A model generated the notes under the pieces. That model did no database searches. It worked only from the letters and a program-made list of their open reading frames with translations, and had not been told where the DNA came from. This document shows, piece after piece, positions 8,424-18,361 of a stretch of 64,000 nt of DNA (position 1 is the first letter of the stretch; the number at the start of each line of letters is the position of its first letter). The DNA lies in assembly GCF_900021165.1 (NCBI RefSeq), contig NZ_FCOQ01000018.1, forward strand, positions 394,188 through 458,187, in the 5' to 3' direction. The position numbers and the translations under genes are program-made. The DNA is from Paenibacillus phocaeensis. GTDB taxonomy: Bacteria > Bacillota > Bacilli > Paenibacillales > Paenibacillaceae.

Positions 8424-9416
8424 TCAAGTCGTCTCCCCGACAATCAACTCTACATCCACGATAGTCGTATTGTTAATTTCTTCATGTTTGTTCTCGATCA
8501 GTTGGACCAGCGTCCCCAGCAGCATCCGCCCGATCCGGTCGATCGGCTGTTTGATGGTGGTGAGTTTCGGATTTTGCAGCATACGGGTGAAGCTGTGGTG
8601 GTCATAACCGACGATTTTTAGCTGTTCGGGGACTTTAATCCCTTTTTGCTGCGCATAAATATATAGGGCATATGCCACAATATCATTACTGCAAAAAACA
8701 CCATCGTATCCTGACAATTCAATCGAGGACAATTCATGGGTGATAAAATCCCAGAAATAATCGAAGGTCAGTTTGTTACGAGCGCCTTCGACGAAGTCGT
8801 ATTCGATTCCGTGCTTCTGACAGGTGAGGATAAAGGCGTCTCCCCGCCGATTGGACAGCATATCGAGATCAAGGGGGCCCGAAATATGCAGGATCTTCTT
8901 GCAGCCTCGTTTGATTAGATGTTCGGTTGCCAGCTCGCCCCCGCGATAGTTATCCGAACCGACGCAAGGAATGTTGGGCGAAATCATCCGGTCAAAAGAG
9001 ACGATCGGCAGCGTTGCCTTCTTGTATTGATCGATATCCAGCGTATGGCTGCACATGATGATCCCGTCCACCTGATTTTGCCGGAGCATGCTGATATAAT
9101 TGGCTTCCTTTTCGGGATCGTCGAGCGAATTGCAGATAAGCACTTTGTAGTTTCTTTCATTGGCCTGGATCTCGATATATTTGATTAACTCGGAAAAAAA
9201 CGGATGATTCGAGTCCGGCACAATGACTCCGATGAAAAAGGTCTGGCTTCTTTGCAAGGCCCTGGCGATTTGATTGGGATGATAATCCACCGCCTCCATG
9301 GCGGCTTCCACTTTCTTGCGGGTCTCCTTGCCGATATAACCGCGGTTATTGATCACGCGCGACACGGTCGTGACGGAAACCCCAGCTTGTTTAGCCACAT
9401 CTTTAATACTTGACAT
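8424..9416 (-). CDS. LacI-family transcriptional repressor
   Basis: 330 residues. The first 60 residues hold the LacI helix-turn-helix and hinge (SIKDVAKQAGVSVTTVSRVI, then ARALQRSQ), and the rest is a periplasmic-binding-protein-like sugar sensor starting at IGVIVPDSNHPFF. It is divergent from the sugar transport and glycosidase operon, with palindromic operators in the intergenic region, so it very probably represses that operon and releases it on binding a sugar. The inducer is not known. The start is supported by AAAGGATGATC upstream. Confidence 0.9.
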   Translation of the reverse strand: MSSIKDVAKQAGVSVTTVSRVINNRGYIGKETRKKVEAAMEAVDYHPNQIARALQRSQTFFIGVIVPDSNHPFFSELIKYIEIQANERNYKVLICNSLDDPEKEANYISMLRQNQVDGIIMCSHTLDIDQYKKATLPIVSFDRMISPNIPCVGSDNYRGGELATEHLIKRGCKKILHISGPLDLDMLSNRRGDAFILTCQKHGIEYDFVEGARNKLTFDYFWDFITHELSSIELSGYDGVFCSNDIVAYALYIYAQQKGIKVPEQLKIVGYDHHSFTRMLQNPKLTTIKQPIDRIGRMLLGTLVQLIENKHEEINNTTIVDVELIVGETT

Positions 9417-9499
9417 TTAGATCATCCTTTTTTGTTGGTCCCTTGTAATTTAAAGTTCTATGGCGGAGAGTTAAATCCTTTTTAAACTATATCACCAAT

Positions 9500-9515
9500 A
9501 TGACAACGTTGCCAT
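9500..9515. promoter_or_regulatory. LacI-type operator 1
   Basis: ATGACAACGTTGCCAT is a 16-bp palindrome with a single mismatched pair and the central CG typical of LacI-family operators. It lies between the repressor gene and the transport operon, 73 bp upstream of the -35. Confidence 0.65.
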
Positions 9516-9577
9516 GTTTTTGCGGTTTATGTGTCATAAAATTATAATATTTCCCTGTTAAAGGCAGGATATTCAAT

Positions 9578-9594
9578 ATGAAAACGTTTGACAT
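9578..9594. promoter_or_regulatory. LacI-type operator 2 overlapping the -35 box
   Basis: ATGAAAACGTTTGACAT contains the palindromic core AAACGTTT; the outer ATG/CAT arms are offset by one base. It overlaps the TTGACA at 9588-9593, so bound repressor would block RNA polymerase. Confidence 0.65.
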
Positions 9595-9615
9595 AAAAAT
9601 AAAAAGTAATATAAT
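9588..9615 (+). promoter_or_regulatory. consensus sigma-A promoter of the sugar operon
   Basis: Perfect TTGACA (9588-9593) and perfect TATAAT (9610-9615) with a 16-bp spacer, 58 bp before the ATG of the binding-protein gene. The exact match suggests a strong promoter held off by repression. Confidence 0.9.
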
Positions 9616-9672
9616 GAACCATGAGCTCATTTTCAAACCGATCTCAAAAAATTACAGACTGGGGGAACAAAA

Positions 9673-10986
9673 ATGAAGAAGTGGATGTCTCTTTCCATCG
9701 CCATGGCGCTGCTTGTTACAGTGCTGTCGGCTTGCGGAGGGAACGGCAAGGAAAGCAATGCAGGTCAAGGAGCGGGCGAAGCGTCCGGCAAACCCGTTGA
9801 TATTACGGTTCTGGTCGGCAAAGAAGAAATCGCCAAGCCGTTTGAAGCAATGGTCAAGGAGTACAATGAATCACAGGATAAAGCCAAATTAACGATTATC
9901 CCATTGTCGGGAGCGAACGGTTATGAAAGAATGACCACGCTTTATGCCTCGAACAATGCGCCAACCGTGATCAGCATCGGTCAGGAACTGCCGCTGATGA
10001 AGGACAAGCTGCTGGATTTGTCGGATCAGGAATGGGTCCAAAACGCCTCGGCCGGTACTCTGGACTATGCCACGTACGACGGAAAAGTGCTCGGCATGCC
10101 GATGTCCGTAGAAGCGTTTGGTTTTATCTACAACAAAGCAGTGTTGGATAAAGCGACGGGCGGCAGCTTCGATCCTGCAACGGTCAAAACCGTAGACGAT
10201 TTGAAAGCGCTTTTTGAAAAAGTGAAAGCCAGCGGCGTCGCACCGATCACGGTCACTCCGATAGACTGGTCGCTTGGCGCTCATTTCGCCAATATTCTGT
10301 TTACCGACCAATCGTCGGACCGCGATGCGCGTCACAAATTCATGGAAGATATGAAGAGCGGTTCCGTTGATCTCGCTAATAACGCGGTGTTTAACGGCTG
10401 GATGGATACCTTCGAGTTAATGAAGGAATACAACACGGCGAAGGACGCTCCGCTTGCCGCGCAATACGACGAAGCGCCGCTGCTGTTGGCTGACGGAGGC
10501 GCAGCGATGTGGTTCATGGGCAACTGGGCTTACCCGCAAATTAAGGAAGCCGATCCGGACGGCGAATACGGCTTCTTGCCGGTACCGATCAGCAACAATG
10601 CCGACGATTACGGCAACAGCCAAATTTCGGCCAGCGTCTCCTTGTACTGGGCCATCGATAAAGAGCAATCCACTCCGGAACAACAGGCTGCGGCCAAGGA
10701 TTTCCTGAACTGGATGATCGGCAGCGAGAAAGGCCAGGATTATTACGTCAACCAATTCAGCGCAATCCCAGCGTTCAGCAATTTCAAAATTCAACCCGAA
10801 GACAGCTTGTCGCAATCGGTATTGAATTACATGGACAAGCAGCAAACGCTGGAATGGATGAACCTTTACTTCCCGCCGGACGGTTATCCGACCATGGGGG
10901 CCGCCCTGCAGAAATATCTGACAGGCGCTCTTGACCGCGCCGGAGTAGCCAAAGAGATTGAAGATTACTGGAAGAAACAGAAATAA
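9673..10986 (+). CDS. sugar ABC transporter substrate-binding lipoprotein
   Basis: 437 residues. A lipoprotein signal peptide ends in the lipobox LSAC at about residue 21, so the mature protein is lipid-anchored outside the membrane. The remainder is a type I extracellular solute-binding protein (ITVLVGKEEIAKPFEAMVKEYNE, then AAMWFMGNW near 280), the kind that serves carbohydrate-uptake CUT1 transporters. It is the first gene of the operon with two permeases and three glycosidases. No ATPase gene is present; in Bacillales such systems normally borrow the shared MsmX-type ATPase. Confidence 0.9.
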   Translation: MKKWMSLSIAMALLVTVLSACGGNGKESNAGQGAGEASGKPVDITVLVGKEEIAKPFEAMVKEYNESQDKAKLTIIPLSGANGYERMTTLYASNNAPTVISIGQELPLMKDKLLDLSDQEWVQNASAGTLDYATYDGKVLGMPMSVEAFGFIYNKAVLDKATGGSFDPATVKTVDDLKALFEKVKASGVAPITVTPIDWSLGAHFANILFTDQSSDRDARHKFMEDMKSGSVDLANNAVFNGWMDTFELMKEYNTAKDAPLAAQYDEAPLLLADGGAAMWFMGNWAYPQIKEADPDGEYGFLPVPISNNADDYGNSQISASVSLYWAIDKEQSTPEQQAAAKDFLNWMIGSEKGQDYYVNQFSAIPAFSNFKIQPEDSLSQSVLNYMDKQQTLEWMNLYFPPDGYPTMGAALQKYLTGALDRAGVAKEIEDYWKKQK

Positions 10987-11070
10987 CACCGCTTGATACC
11001 GGAGGGGGAGGCCGTTTGGCTTATCCCCCTGCCGTATATTGAGAGCCCTTCTTGGAGGTCATCCCAAAAT

Positions 11071-11952
11071 ATGTATAACGAAAAAACTTGGATTGGTAAG
11101 TGGAAAGTGTTTGGGTTGTTTGCCGCCTTGCCGTTGTTTGTGTTTACTACCGTCATCGTTCTGCCTTTTCTGGCCGGATTGTTCATGACGCTGACGAATT
11201 GGCAAGGAACCGGCAGCTTTGAATTTACAGGGTTAAGCAATTATGTATCTGCGTTGCAGGATTCCGTGTTTTGGAACTCCATGTGGCTGACAGTTCGGTA
11301 TGTCTTTTTTACATTGGTTCTGACGAATGTAATCGGGTTTGCCCTTGCCTTGCTGGTCACCAGCGGACTTCGCAGCCAGAACTTTTTCCGCGCCGGATTT
11401 TTTACGCCGAACCTCATTGGCGGGATCATCCTAGGGTTTGTCTGGCAGTTTATTTTCACCAAGGTGCTTGTGTATGTGGGGAGCGAGCTTCATCTTGGCA
11501 TCTTCTCCTCGTCCTGGCTCGCCGATCCCGGCACCGCCTTCTGGTCGCTGGTCGTGGTTGGCGTCTGGCAGAATGCGGGGTACATGATGCTGATCTATAT
11601 TGCCGGATTGACCGGCATTTCCGAGTCGCTTACCGAAGCGGCCAATCTGGACGGTGCCAGCTACTGGAAACAACTGACGCGGATCCGCATCCCTTTGATG
11701 GTTCCATCCTTTACGATCAGTTTGTTCCTGACGCTGCAGCGCAGCTTTATGGTTTACGATACTAACCTGTCCCTTACCAAAGGCGGACCGTTCCGTTCCA
11801 CGGAAATGATCGCTATGCACGTGTATAACGAGGCGTTTGTCTATCAAAAATACGGTCCCGGTCAAGCCAAGGCGTTCATATTGTTCTTGATTGTCGCCGC
11901 GATCGCCATCCTTCAGGTTAGAGCGATGAAAAAGGTGGAGGTGGAAGCTTGA
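11071..11952 (+). CDS. carbohydrate ABC transporter permease (MalF/UgpA type)
   Basis: 293 residues from the ATG at 11071, supported by GGAGG 12 nt upstream; an open frame extends back to 10993 but has no ribosome binding site. Six membrane segments are visible. The EAA loop, EAANLDGASYWKQLTRIRIPLM, contains the E-A-A-x3-G signature that contacts the ATPase. It pairs with the next permease. The stop codon overlaps the next start (TGATG). Confidence 0.88.
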   Translation: MYNEKTWIGKWKVFGLFAALPLFVFTTVIVLPFLAGLFMTLTNWQGTGSFEFTGLSNYVSALQDSVFWNSMWLTVRYVFFTLVLTNVIGFALALLVTSGLRSQNFFRAGFFTPNLIGGIILGFVWQFIFTKVLVYVGSELHLGIFSSSWLADPGTAFWSLVVVGVWQNAGYMMLIYIAGLTGISESLTEAANLDGASYWKQLTRIRIPLMVPSFTISLFLTLQRSFMVYDTNLSLTKGGPFRSTEMIAMHVYNEAFVYQKYGPGQAKAFILFLIVAAIAILQVRAMKKVEVEA

Positions 11953-12776
11953 TGAGCGGCAAAGCCGGGAAAAAACTGCTGTTGTTTATCGTAAGCGCAC
12001 TGACGCTCGTATTGTTTATTTTTCCGCTGTTGATGATTTTTGTGAACTCGTTGAAACCCCGCTTGGATATCGTCCGCGATCCGCTGAGTTTGCCGGGAAG
12101 TCTGAGTTTCGGCAACTACAAAGAGGCCTTTGAAACGATGAATTTCTCGCATGCGTTGCTCAATTCGGTGATCGTTACGGTTCTTTCCGTGGGGCTCATT
12201 CTTATCTTCTCGTCCATGCTCGCCTATTTTCTCGTGCGTTGGAAATGGAAGATCAACAATTACATTTTGATGATTCTGGTTTCGTCCATGATCATCCCGT
12301 TTCAAGCGGTCATGATCCCTTTCGTTTCGATTTACGGTGACCTGAACATGTTGAACAGCAAATGGTGGTTGGCTTATTTCTACCTTGGCTTCGGACTTGC
12401 GATGGCCACCTTCATGTACCACGGTTTCGTCAAAGGGGTTCCGAAGGAGCTGGAAGAAGCGGCATTGATCGACGGGGCGGGGAAATTGCGAGTGTTTGCC
12501 CAAGTCGTATTTCCGATCTTAAAGCCGATCTCGACGACGCTGGCGATTCTGGACGTATTGTGGATCTGGAACGACTTCCTGCTGCCGTCGCTGGTGCTGA
12601 TCTCGGAAGACGACCGCACCTTGCCGTTGTCCACGTTTTATTTCTTCGGAAAATACACGTCGGATTACGGAGTCGCGATGGCGGCGCTGGTATTGTCGAT
12701 GATTCCGGTCATTATCTTCTATCTCTTCATGCAAAAACAAATTATTCGAGGCGTCGTTGAAGGAGCAGTTAAATAA
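11952..12776 (+). CDS. carbohydrate ABC transporter permease (MalG/UgpE type)
   Basis: 274 residues from the ATG at 11952, sharing one base with the preceding stop. A TTG codon directly before it is possible but unnecessary. There are six membrane segments and an EAA loop, EEAALIDGAGKLRVFAQVVF, followed by PILKPI. It forms the transmembrane channel with the preceding permease. It ends TAATG, so the GH32 start overlaps its stop, indicating translational coupling. Confidence 0.88.
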   Translation: MSGKAGKKLLLFIVSALTLVLFIFPLLMIFVNSLKPRLDIVRDPLSLPGSLSFGNYKEAFETMNFSHALLNSVIVTVLSVGLILIFSSMLAYFLVRWKWKINNYILMILVSSMIIPFQAVMIPFVSIYGDLNMLNSKWWLAYFYLGFGLAMATFMYHGFVKGVPKELEEAALIDGAGKLRVFAQVVFPILKPISTTLAILDVLWIWNDFLLPSLVLISEDDRTLPLSTFYFFGKYTSDYGVAMAALVLSMIPVIIFYLFMQKQIIRGVVEGAVK

Positions 12777-14272
12777 TGTCATATGAATCAACGGATTTAT
12801 CGAACGCGATCGCCGGGGCGGAAGCGTATCAGCAGCGGGTAAAGCCCATTGCTGAAGAGAGCCGGTGGAAACCGAAATACCACCTCTCCGCGCCGGCGAA
12901 TTGGTTGAGCGATCCGAACGGATTTTGCCTTTACAAGGGAGAACATCATTTGTTTTATCAGCACCATCCTTACGCTCCCAAATGGGGGAATATGTTCTGG
13001 GGACACCTGAAAAGCCGGGACTTGGTGCATTGGCAGCATTTGCCCATCGCTTTAGCTCCGGATGAGGAATACGACAAGGATGGATGTTTCTCCGGCAGCG
13101 CGATTGAAAAAGACGGCAAGCTGTATTTGCTTTATACCGGAAATGTCTGGACCGGATCGGACTGGACCCGAGATCTGCTTCAAGTGCAATGCGGGGCGGT
13201 TAGCGAGGATGGGGTCAACTTCGTCAAGCTGTCGCAAAATCCGCTGATCCAAACGGCTCCCGCAGGGGATATACACCCTTATCATTTCAGGGATCCCAAA
13301 GTGTGGAGACAAGGCGATACTTATTATATGGTGCTGGGCTCGCGCAGCCTCGGCGACCGGGGGCAGGCCTTGTTGTATCAGTCCGCCGATTTGCTGAATT
13401 GGAAGTTTGTCCGTATTTTGGCGCAAGGCGATGAGCGTTTGGGATTTATGTGGGAGTGTCCGGATCTGTTCGCCTTGGGCGACAAGCATATCCTCATCGT
13501 TTCGCCGGAGGGCATGAAGCCCGAGGGCGATCTGTACCTTAACAAAAGCCAATCGGGTTATATGGTTGGACATTTTGATGAAGTACGGGGCTTATTCGAG
13601 CATGGCGATTTTCATCTGCTGGATTATGGATTTAATTTTTATGCGCCGCAAACTACGTTGGATGATCAGGGGAGACGTGTTATGGTCGGCTGGATGTCCT
13701 CTTGGGATGAGGATAAGCCTGAAGCGGCGCACCAATGGGCCGGAACGATGACGCTCCCGCGGCTGTTGACGCTTAAGGGAGAGAAGCTGTACAGCACCCC
13801 TTTGCCCGAGTTGGAGAAATTGCGGCGGGAGCATGTCGGCTATGCCGGCATTACGCTGGAGAATGAAATTGCGCTGTCCGGGGTTTATGGCAGCAGTGTG
13901 GAATTGGAAATCGCCGTTCGCGCAGACGCGGATTCGGTTTTTGGCCTGAAGTTCGGCTGCAGCCGGGACGGTGCGGAGGAAACGGTATTAACCTTTATCG
14001 GGCCGGAAGGAAACCTGGTTCTGGACCGGACCCGTTCCGGAGAAGGAGTGGGGGGAGTTCGCAAGGCCCCGGTGCACCTGCAAGACGGCAGGCTGATTCT
14101 GCGCGTATTTATCGACCGGTCCTGCGCTGAGATCTTCGTCAATAACGGAGAACAAGTCATGAGCGCCAGATTTTATCCGGGGGAAGCTTCCGACGGAATC
14201 GTCTTTTTCGGCGATGGCTCGGCCGTGTTGGAGAAGCTGGACAAATGGGAAATCGACAGCTGTTGGCTGTAG
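12776..14272 (+). CDS. glycoside hydrolase family 32 (sucrose/sucrose-6-phosphate hydrolase, invertase-like)
   Basis: 498 residues, no signal peptide, so cytosolic. The five-blade propeller motifs are WLSDPNG (nucleophile D46; Ser replaces the common Asn before it), FRDP (transition-state stabiliser D173) and WECPD (acid/base E227). FYAPQT (about 290) follows, and a C-terminal beta-sandwich starts around 345. The family cleaves terminal beta-fructofuranosyl bonds in sucrose, sucrose-6-phosphate, raffinose or fructo-oligosaccharides. Uptake here is by an ABC transporter rather than a PTS, so the substrate is probably not phosphorylated. It is translationally coupled to the permease. Confidence 0.9.
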   Translation: MSYESTDLSNAIAGAEAYQQRVKPIAEESRWKPKYHLSAPANWLSDPNGFCLYKGEHHLFYQHHPYAPKWGNMFWGHLKSRDLVHWQHLPIALAPDEEYDKDGCFSGSAIEKDGKLYLLYTGNVWTGSDWTRDLLQVQCGAVSEDGVNFVKLSQNPLIQTAPAGDIHPYHFRDPKVWRQGDTYYMVLGSRSLGDRGQALLYQSADLLNWKFVRILAQGDERLGFMWECPDLFALGDKHILIVSPEGMKPEGDLYLNKSQSGYMVGHFDEVRGLFEHGDFHLLDYGFNFYAPQTTLDDQGRRVMVGWMSSWDEDKPEAAHQWAGTMTLPRLLTLKGEKLYSTPLPELEKLRREHVGYAGITLENEIALSGVYGSSVELEIAVRADADSVFGLKFGCSRDGAEETVLTFIGPEGNLVLDRTRSGEGVGGVRKAPVHLQDGRLILRVFIDRSCAEIFVNNGEQVMSARFYPGEASDGIVFFGDGSAVLEKLDKWEIDSCWL

Positions 14273-14320
14273 AAAATACATGGAATCATCTCTAATTTCA
14301 TTGATTTGATGGAGGTTGCG

Positions 14321-16015
14321 ATGAGAGAACAAAAACGGCAGTGGTGGAAGGAAAGCGTGGCGTACCAAATTTACCCGCGCAGCTTCCAGGACTCAAATGG
14401 AGACGGGATCGGGGATTTGCGCGGCATTATTCAGCGTCTTGATTATTTGCAATACCTGGGGATTGATTTGCTGTGGCTGAGCCCGGTTTACGATTCGCCG
14501 AATGACGACAACGGCTATGATATCCGCGATTATCACCGTATTTTGGCCGAGTACGGAACGATGGAGGATATGGACGAATTGCTGGAAGAAGCGCGCAAGC
14601 GGGGAATCCGGCTGGTGATGGATTTGGTCGCCAACCATACTTCGGACGAGCATGCCTGGTTTATCGAGTCTCGTTCCTCCAAGGACAATCCGAAGCGGGA
14701 CTGGTATATTTGGCGGCCGGGCCGGGACGGAAAAGAACCGACCAACTGGGAATGCGGATTCGGCGGGTCGGCTTGGGAGTACGACGAGCAGAGCGGCGAA
14801 TATTATCTTCACTGTTTCTCGGCCAAACAGCCCGATTTGAATTGGGAAAATGAGCAGGTACGGCGGGAAATCTACGCTATGATCGACTGGTGGATGGACA
14901 AGGGGATCGCAGGCTTCCGCGTGGACGCGATTACGTATATTAAGAAAAACCCTGCTTATCCGCAGCTTGAACCCGAAAACGGACGGGCTTACGCCGCGAT
15001 CGAACAAGCTAGCCTGAACCAGGAGGGAATCCTCGATTTTCTCCGTGAGATGAAGCAGGAGGTCCTGGAACCGAGAGGGGCGATTACGGTCGCGGAAGCT
15101 CCGGGAGTCCCCCTCTCGCAAATCCCTGATTTCGTAGATGAGACCGACGGCGTATTTACGATGCTGTTCCAGTTTAACCATGTGGACTTAGACATCAAGC
15201 CCGGCGGCAAAGCGGAATTCATCGACTGGGATATGAAAAAATTCAAGGACGCTTTGTCCTTGTGGCAAAGGGAATCTAACAAGCACGGGTGGATGGGGTT
15301 GTTCCTGGAAAATCATGACCACGTCCGCTCGGTGTCCAAATTCGGCAACGACGGGGCGTACCGCGAGGTATCGGCCAAAATGCTGGCGGCGTATTATTTT
15401 TTGATGCGCGGTACGCCGTTTATTTATCAGGGGCAGGAGATCGGCATGACCAATTGCCGCTTCGACTCGATTCACGAATACCGCGACATCGGCAGTATCA
15501 ATCTGTTTCGCGATGAGACGGCGAAGGGACGTTCGGCGGAAGAGATCATGGATTACCTCGGCAGACGCAGCCGCGATCAGGGGCGGACGCCGATGCAGTG
15601 GAACGCGGAAGCGGAGGGCGGCTTTACGTCCGGGAAGCCGTGGATCAAAGTGAATCCCAATCACACAACGATCAACGTCGAAGAGAATATGAAGAACGGA
15701 GATTCCGTCCTGCAGTTCTACCGTCGCCTCATCGCGCTCAGACGGGAGCATCCGGCTCTGGTTTACGGCTATTATGAAGATCTTTGCATGGAATCTGCGG
15801 AGATCGGGGCGTACCGGCGCATTTACGAGGATGAACTTTTTGTTGTCATCTGTAATTTTACCGATCACCCCGTAGCGCTGAAAGAACTGGAGGAAATTAC
15901 CTTCGGCGGCGAACGGGTTTTATCCAATTATGAAGAACAGGAGCAAGGCGTATTGCAGCCGTACGAAGCTTCGGTTTTGAGATGGCCGGCCGGAACGGGA
16001 GGACATAGATCATAA
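14321..16015 (+). CDS. glycoside hydrolase family 13 alpha-glucosidase (GH13_31-like)
   Basis: 564 residues from the ATG at 14321, five bases after GGAGG; a TTG at 14306 is open but less likely. The start WWKESVAYQIYPRSFQDSNG is typical of oligo-1,6-glucosidase/alpha-glucosidase/trehalose-6-phosphate hydrolase enzymes. Catalytic residues are D202 (GFRVDAI), E259 (TVAEAPG) and D333 (ENHDHV). The residue after the nucleophile is Ala203; in characterised relatives Val there goes with alpha-1,6 and Ala or Thr with alpha-1,4 preference, so maltose- or sucrose-type bonds are more likely than isomaltose. It is cytosolic and lies within the sugar operon. Confidence 0.87.
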   Translation: MREQKRQWWKESVAYQIYPRSFQDSNGDGIGDLRGIIQRLDYLQYLGIDLLWLSPVYDSPNDDNGYDIRDYHRILAEYGTMEDMDELLEEARKRGIRLVMDLVANHTSDEHAWFIESRSSKDNPKRDWYIWRPGRDGKEPTNWECGFGGSAWEYDEQSGEYYLHCFSAKQPDLNWENEQVRREIYAMIDWWMDKGIAGFRVDAITYIKKNPAYPQLEPENGRAYAAIEQASLNQEGILDFLREMKQEVLEPRGAITVAEAPGVPLSQIPDFVDETDGVFTMLFQFNHVDLDIKPGGKAEFIDWDMKKFKDALSLWQRESNKHGWMGLFLENHDHVRSVSKFGNDGAYREVSAKMLAAYYFLMRGTPFIYQGQEIGMTNCRFDSIHEYRDIGSINLFRDETAKGRSAEEIMDYLGRRSRDQGRTPMQWNAEAEGGFTSGKPWIKVNPNHTTINVEENMKNGDSVLQFYRRLIALRREHPALVYGYYEDLCMESAEIGAYRRIYEDELFVVICNFTDHPVALKELEEITFGGERVLSNYEEQEQGVLQPYEASVLRWPAGTGGHRS

Positions 16016-18283
16016 ATGGAACCCAAGATCGAGGAAATCATCGCGCAACTGTCATTGGAAGAAAAGGCAAGCCTCTGCTCGGGCCAGGATTTCTGGCGGC
16101 TGAAGGAGATTGAGCGTTTGGGTATTCCTTCAATTCGAGTGGCCGACGGGCCGCACGGTTTGCGCAAGGAAGTGGAGAACGCGGATTATTTGGTGGCTGG
16201 CCAGAGCGTACCGGCCACTTGTTTCCCCTCCGCCGCAGGGTTGGCCTGTTCTTGGGACCGCTCGCTGATCCGGGAAATGGGGGCGGCGCTAGGCAAGGAA
16301 AGCCAGGCGGCGGGCGTATCGGTGCTGCTGGGGCCTGGCGCTAACATAAAGCGCAGTCCGCTCTGCGGCAGAAACTTTGAATATTTCTCGGAGGACCCTT
16401 ATTTGTCCGCGGAAATGGCGGCCAGCCATATTCAAGGGGTACAAAGCCAAGGAGTAGGAACCTCGCTGAAGCACTTTGCCCTCAATAACCAGGAGCATCG
16501 CAAAATGACGGTGGATGCGGTCGCGGACGAACGGACGCTGCGGGAGATTTACCTGGCCAGCTTTGAAGGCGCGGTAAAGGCAGGCCGCCCGTGGACCGTA
16601 ATGACCGCTTACAATCGGGTAAATGGGGAATACTGCGCCGAGAACAAGACGTTGCTTACCGACATTCTGCGGGAAGAATGGGGATTTGATGGCGTCGTCG
16701 TCTCCGATTGGGGGGCGGTCAACGAGCGGGTCGCCGGGCTGCGGGCCGGACTCGATCTGGAGATGCCGTTCAGCCTTGGTGAAGGCGACGCGAAAATCGT
16801 GCAAGCCGTGCGCAACGGCGAACTGGACGAAGCGGTGCTGGATCGAGCGGTGAAGGCGCTGCTGGAGCTGGCGTTCAAGGGGCATGCGGCCAAGCGGGAG
16901 CAAGCTTCCTTCGATGTGGCGGAGCATCATGAATTAGCCCGGAGGATTGCCCGTGAGAGCATGGTACTGCTCAGGAACGAACAAGGAATACTTCCGCTCT
17001 CCAAGTCGGCAAACCTCGCCGTTATCGGCGGCTTTGCGCGGCAGCCGAGATATCAGGGTGGGGGCAGCTCGCATATTGTGCCGACCCGGCTGGATGATAT
17101 TTATGAAGAGATCGGCCGTAAGGTAGAGAACCCGGCGCAACTCAACTATGCGCAAGGCTACCGGCTGGACGATGACGAGGTGGATGCCGCTTTGCTTGCG
17201 GAAGCGGTGGAAACGGCCAAGACGGCGGACGTCGCCGTGATTTTTGCCGGTTTGCCGGATCGCTATGAAACGGAAGGATATGACCGCAAGCATCTGCGCT
17301 TACCGGATAATCATATCCGTCTGATTGAGGAAGTAGCCCGCGTTCAGCGTAATTTGGTCGTTGTCCTCAGCAATGGCTCACCGGTGGAAATGCCTTGGAT
17401 CGGCCATACCCAGGCCGTGCTGGAAGCCTATTTGGGCGGACAGGCGAGTGGCGGCGCGTTGGCCGATCTGCTGTTCGGCGACGCTAATCCATGCGGCAAG
17501 CTGGCCGAGACCTTCCCGGCGGCTTTGGAGCACAACCCGTCCCATCTCTTCTTTCCGGGGGAGAACGACCGGACCGAATATCGAGAAGGAATATTCGTTG
17601 GTTACCGGTACTATGACGCCAAAGCGCTTGAGCCGCTGTTCCCGTTTGGTCACGGGCTGAGCTATACCCGGTTCGAATACAGCGATTTGATCCTGGGCGA
17701 TTCCCGAATCCGGGAGGATGAGACCTTAACGGTCAGCGTACGGGTGAAAAATACCGGCGGAGTCACCGGCAAGGAGATCGTACAGCTGTACGTAGGCGAT
17801 CGGGAATCTAGCGTTGCCCGTCCGCCCCGGGAACTGAAGGCTTTTGAGAAGATCGAACTGGAGCCGGGGGAAGAGAAGACGGTAGCCTTCGAGCTGAAAC
17901 GAAGAGCATTCGCCTACTATGATACCGAGCTGGGGGACTGGCACGTCGAGAGCGGTGTGTTCGATATTCTGATCGGTCGTTCGTCCCGGGACATCGCGGC
18001 CGAAGCATCGGTTTATGTCGAGAGCACGGCTAAGAGAGAGCGTCGGTTTACGCGGAATTCGACCTTAGGCGACCTGCTTGCCGGAGGAAAGCTTGACCGG
18101 TTGACGCTGGAGTTGATGGAGCAATTTAAAGCGAACAGCGGTATTTTTCCGGAGGACAAACCTGCGGATATCGCCGAGGCGGATCTGCATTTCTTGCCGC
18201 TGCGGGCGCTTGTCTCGCTTAGCAAGGGCGGTCTCCGGGAAAGAGACATGGAGACACTTCTAAACCGGGTTAATCGCAGTTGA
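16016..18283 (+). CDS. glycoside hydrolase family 3 beta-glucosidase
   Basis: 755 residues. The ATG immediately follows the GH13 stop codon; the GGGAGG at 15997-16002 is 13 nt upstream, somewhat far. The N-terminal TIM barrel contains [19 protein letters not shown] (about 151-160) and the nucleophile D231 in VVSDWGAV. The alpha/beta sandwich follows from about 330, and the C-terminal fibronectin type III-like domain from about 560 ([20 protein letters not shown]). About 70 extra residues at the end resemble the tail seen in some Firmicute GH3 enzymes. There is no signal peptide. It probably removes beta-linked glucose from short oligosaccharides. It is the last gene of the operon. Confidence 0.88.
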   Translation: MEPKIEEIIAQLSLEEKASLCSGQDFWRLKEIERLGIPSIRVADGPHGLRKEVENADYLVAGQSVPATCFPSAAGLACSWDRSLIREMGAALGKESQAAGVSVLLGPGANIKRSPLCGRNFEYFSEDPYLSAEMAASHIQGVQSQGVGTSLKHFALNNQEHRKMTVDAVADERTLREIYLASFEGAVKAGRPWTVMTAYNRVNGEYCAENKTLLTDILREEWGFDGVVVSDWGAVNERVAGLRAGLDLEMPFSLGEGDAKIVQAVRNGELDEAVLDRAVKALLELAFKGHAAKREQASFDVAEHHELARRIARESMVLLRNEQGILPLSKSANLAVIGGFARQPRYQGGGSSHIVPTRLDDIYEEIGRKVENPAQLNYAQGYRLDDDEVDAALLAEAVETAKTADVAVIFAGLPDRYETEGYDRKHLRLPDNHIRLIEEVARVQRNLVVVLSNGSPVEMPWIGHTQAVLEAYLGGQASGGALADLLFGDANPCGKLAETFPAALEHNPSHLFFPGENDRTEYREGIFVGYRYYDAKALEPLFPFGHGLSYTRFEYSDLILGDSRIREDETLTVSVRVKNTGGVTGKEIVQLYVGDRESSVARPPRELKAFEKIELEPGEEKTVAFELKRRAFAYYDTELGDWHVESGVFDILIGRSSRDIAAEASVYVESTAKRERRFTRNSTLGDLLAGGKLDRLTLELMEQFKANSGIFPEDKPADIAEADLHFLPLRALVSLSKGGLRERDMETLLNRVNRS

Positions 18284-18289
18284 TTCGGC

Positions 18290-18324
18290 GGCGGATCTTT
18301 GCTCGACTGGAGCGAAGGTCCGCC
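18290..18324 (+). terminator. hairpin after the sugar operon (weak terminator)
   Basis: GGCGGA...GCTC pairs with GAGC...TCCGCC around a five-base loop. It is strong as a stem but is not followed by a T run, and it abuts the -35 of the leuS leader promoter. Confidence 0.5.
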
Positions 18325-18325
18325 G

Positions 18326-18355
18326 TTGACTTTAGGGCGGCGAATTGGATATAAT
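18326..18355 (+). promoter_or_regulatory. promoter of the leuS leader
   Basis: TTGACT (18326-18331) and TATAAT (18350-18355) with an 18-bp spacer, directly before the T-box leader. Confidence 0.8.
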
Positions 18356-18361
18356 GATTGA

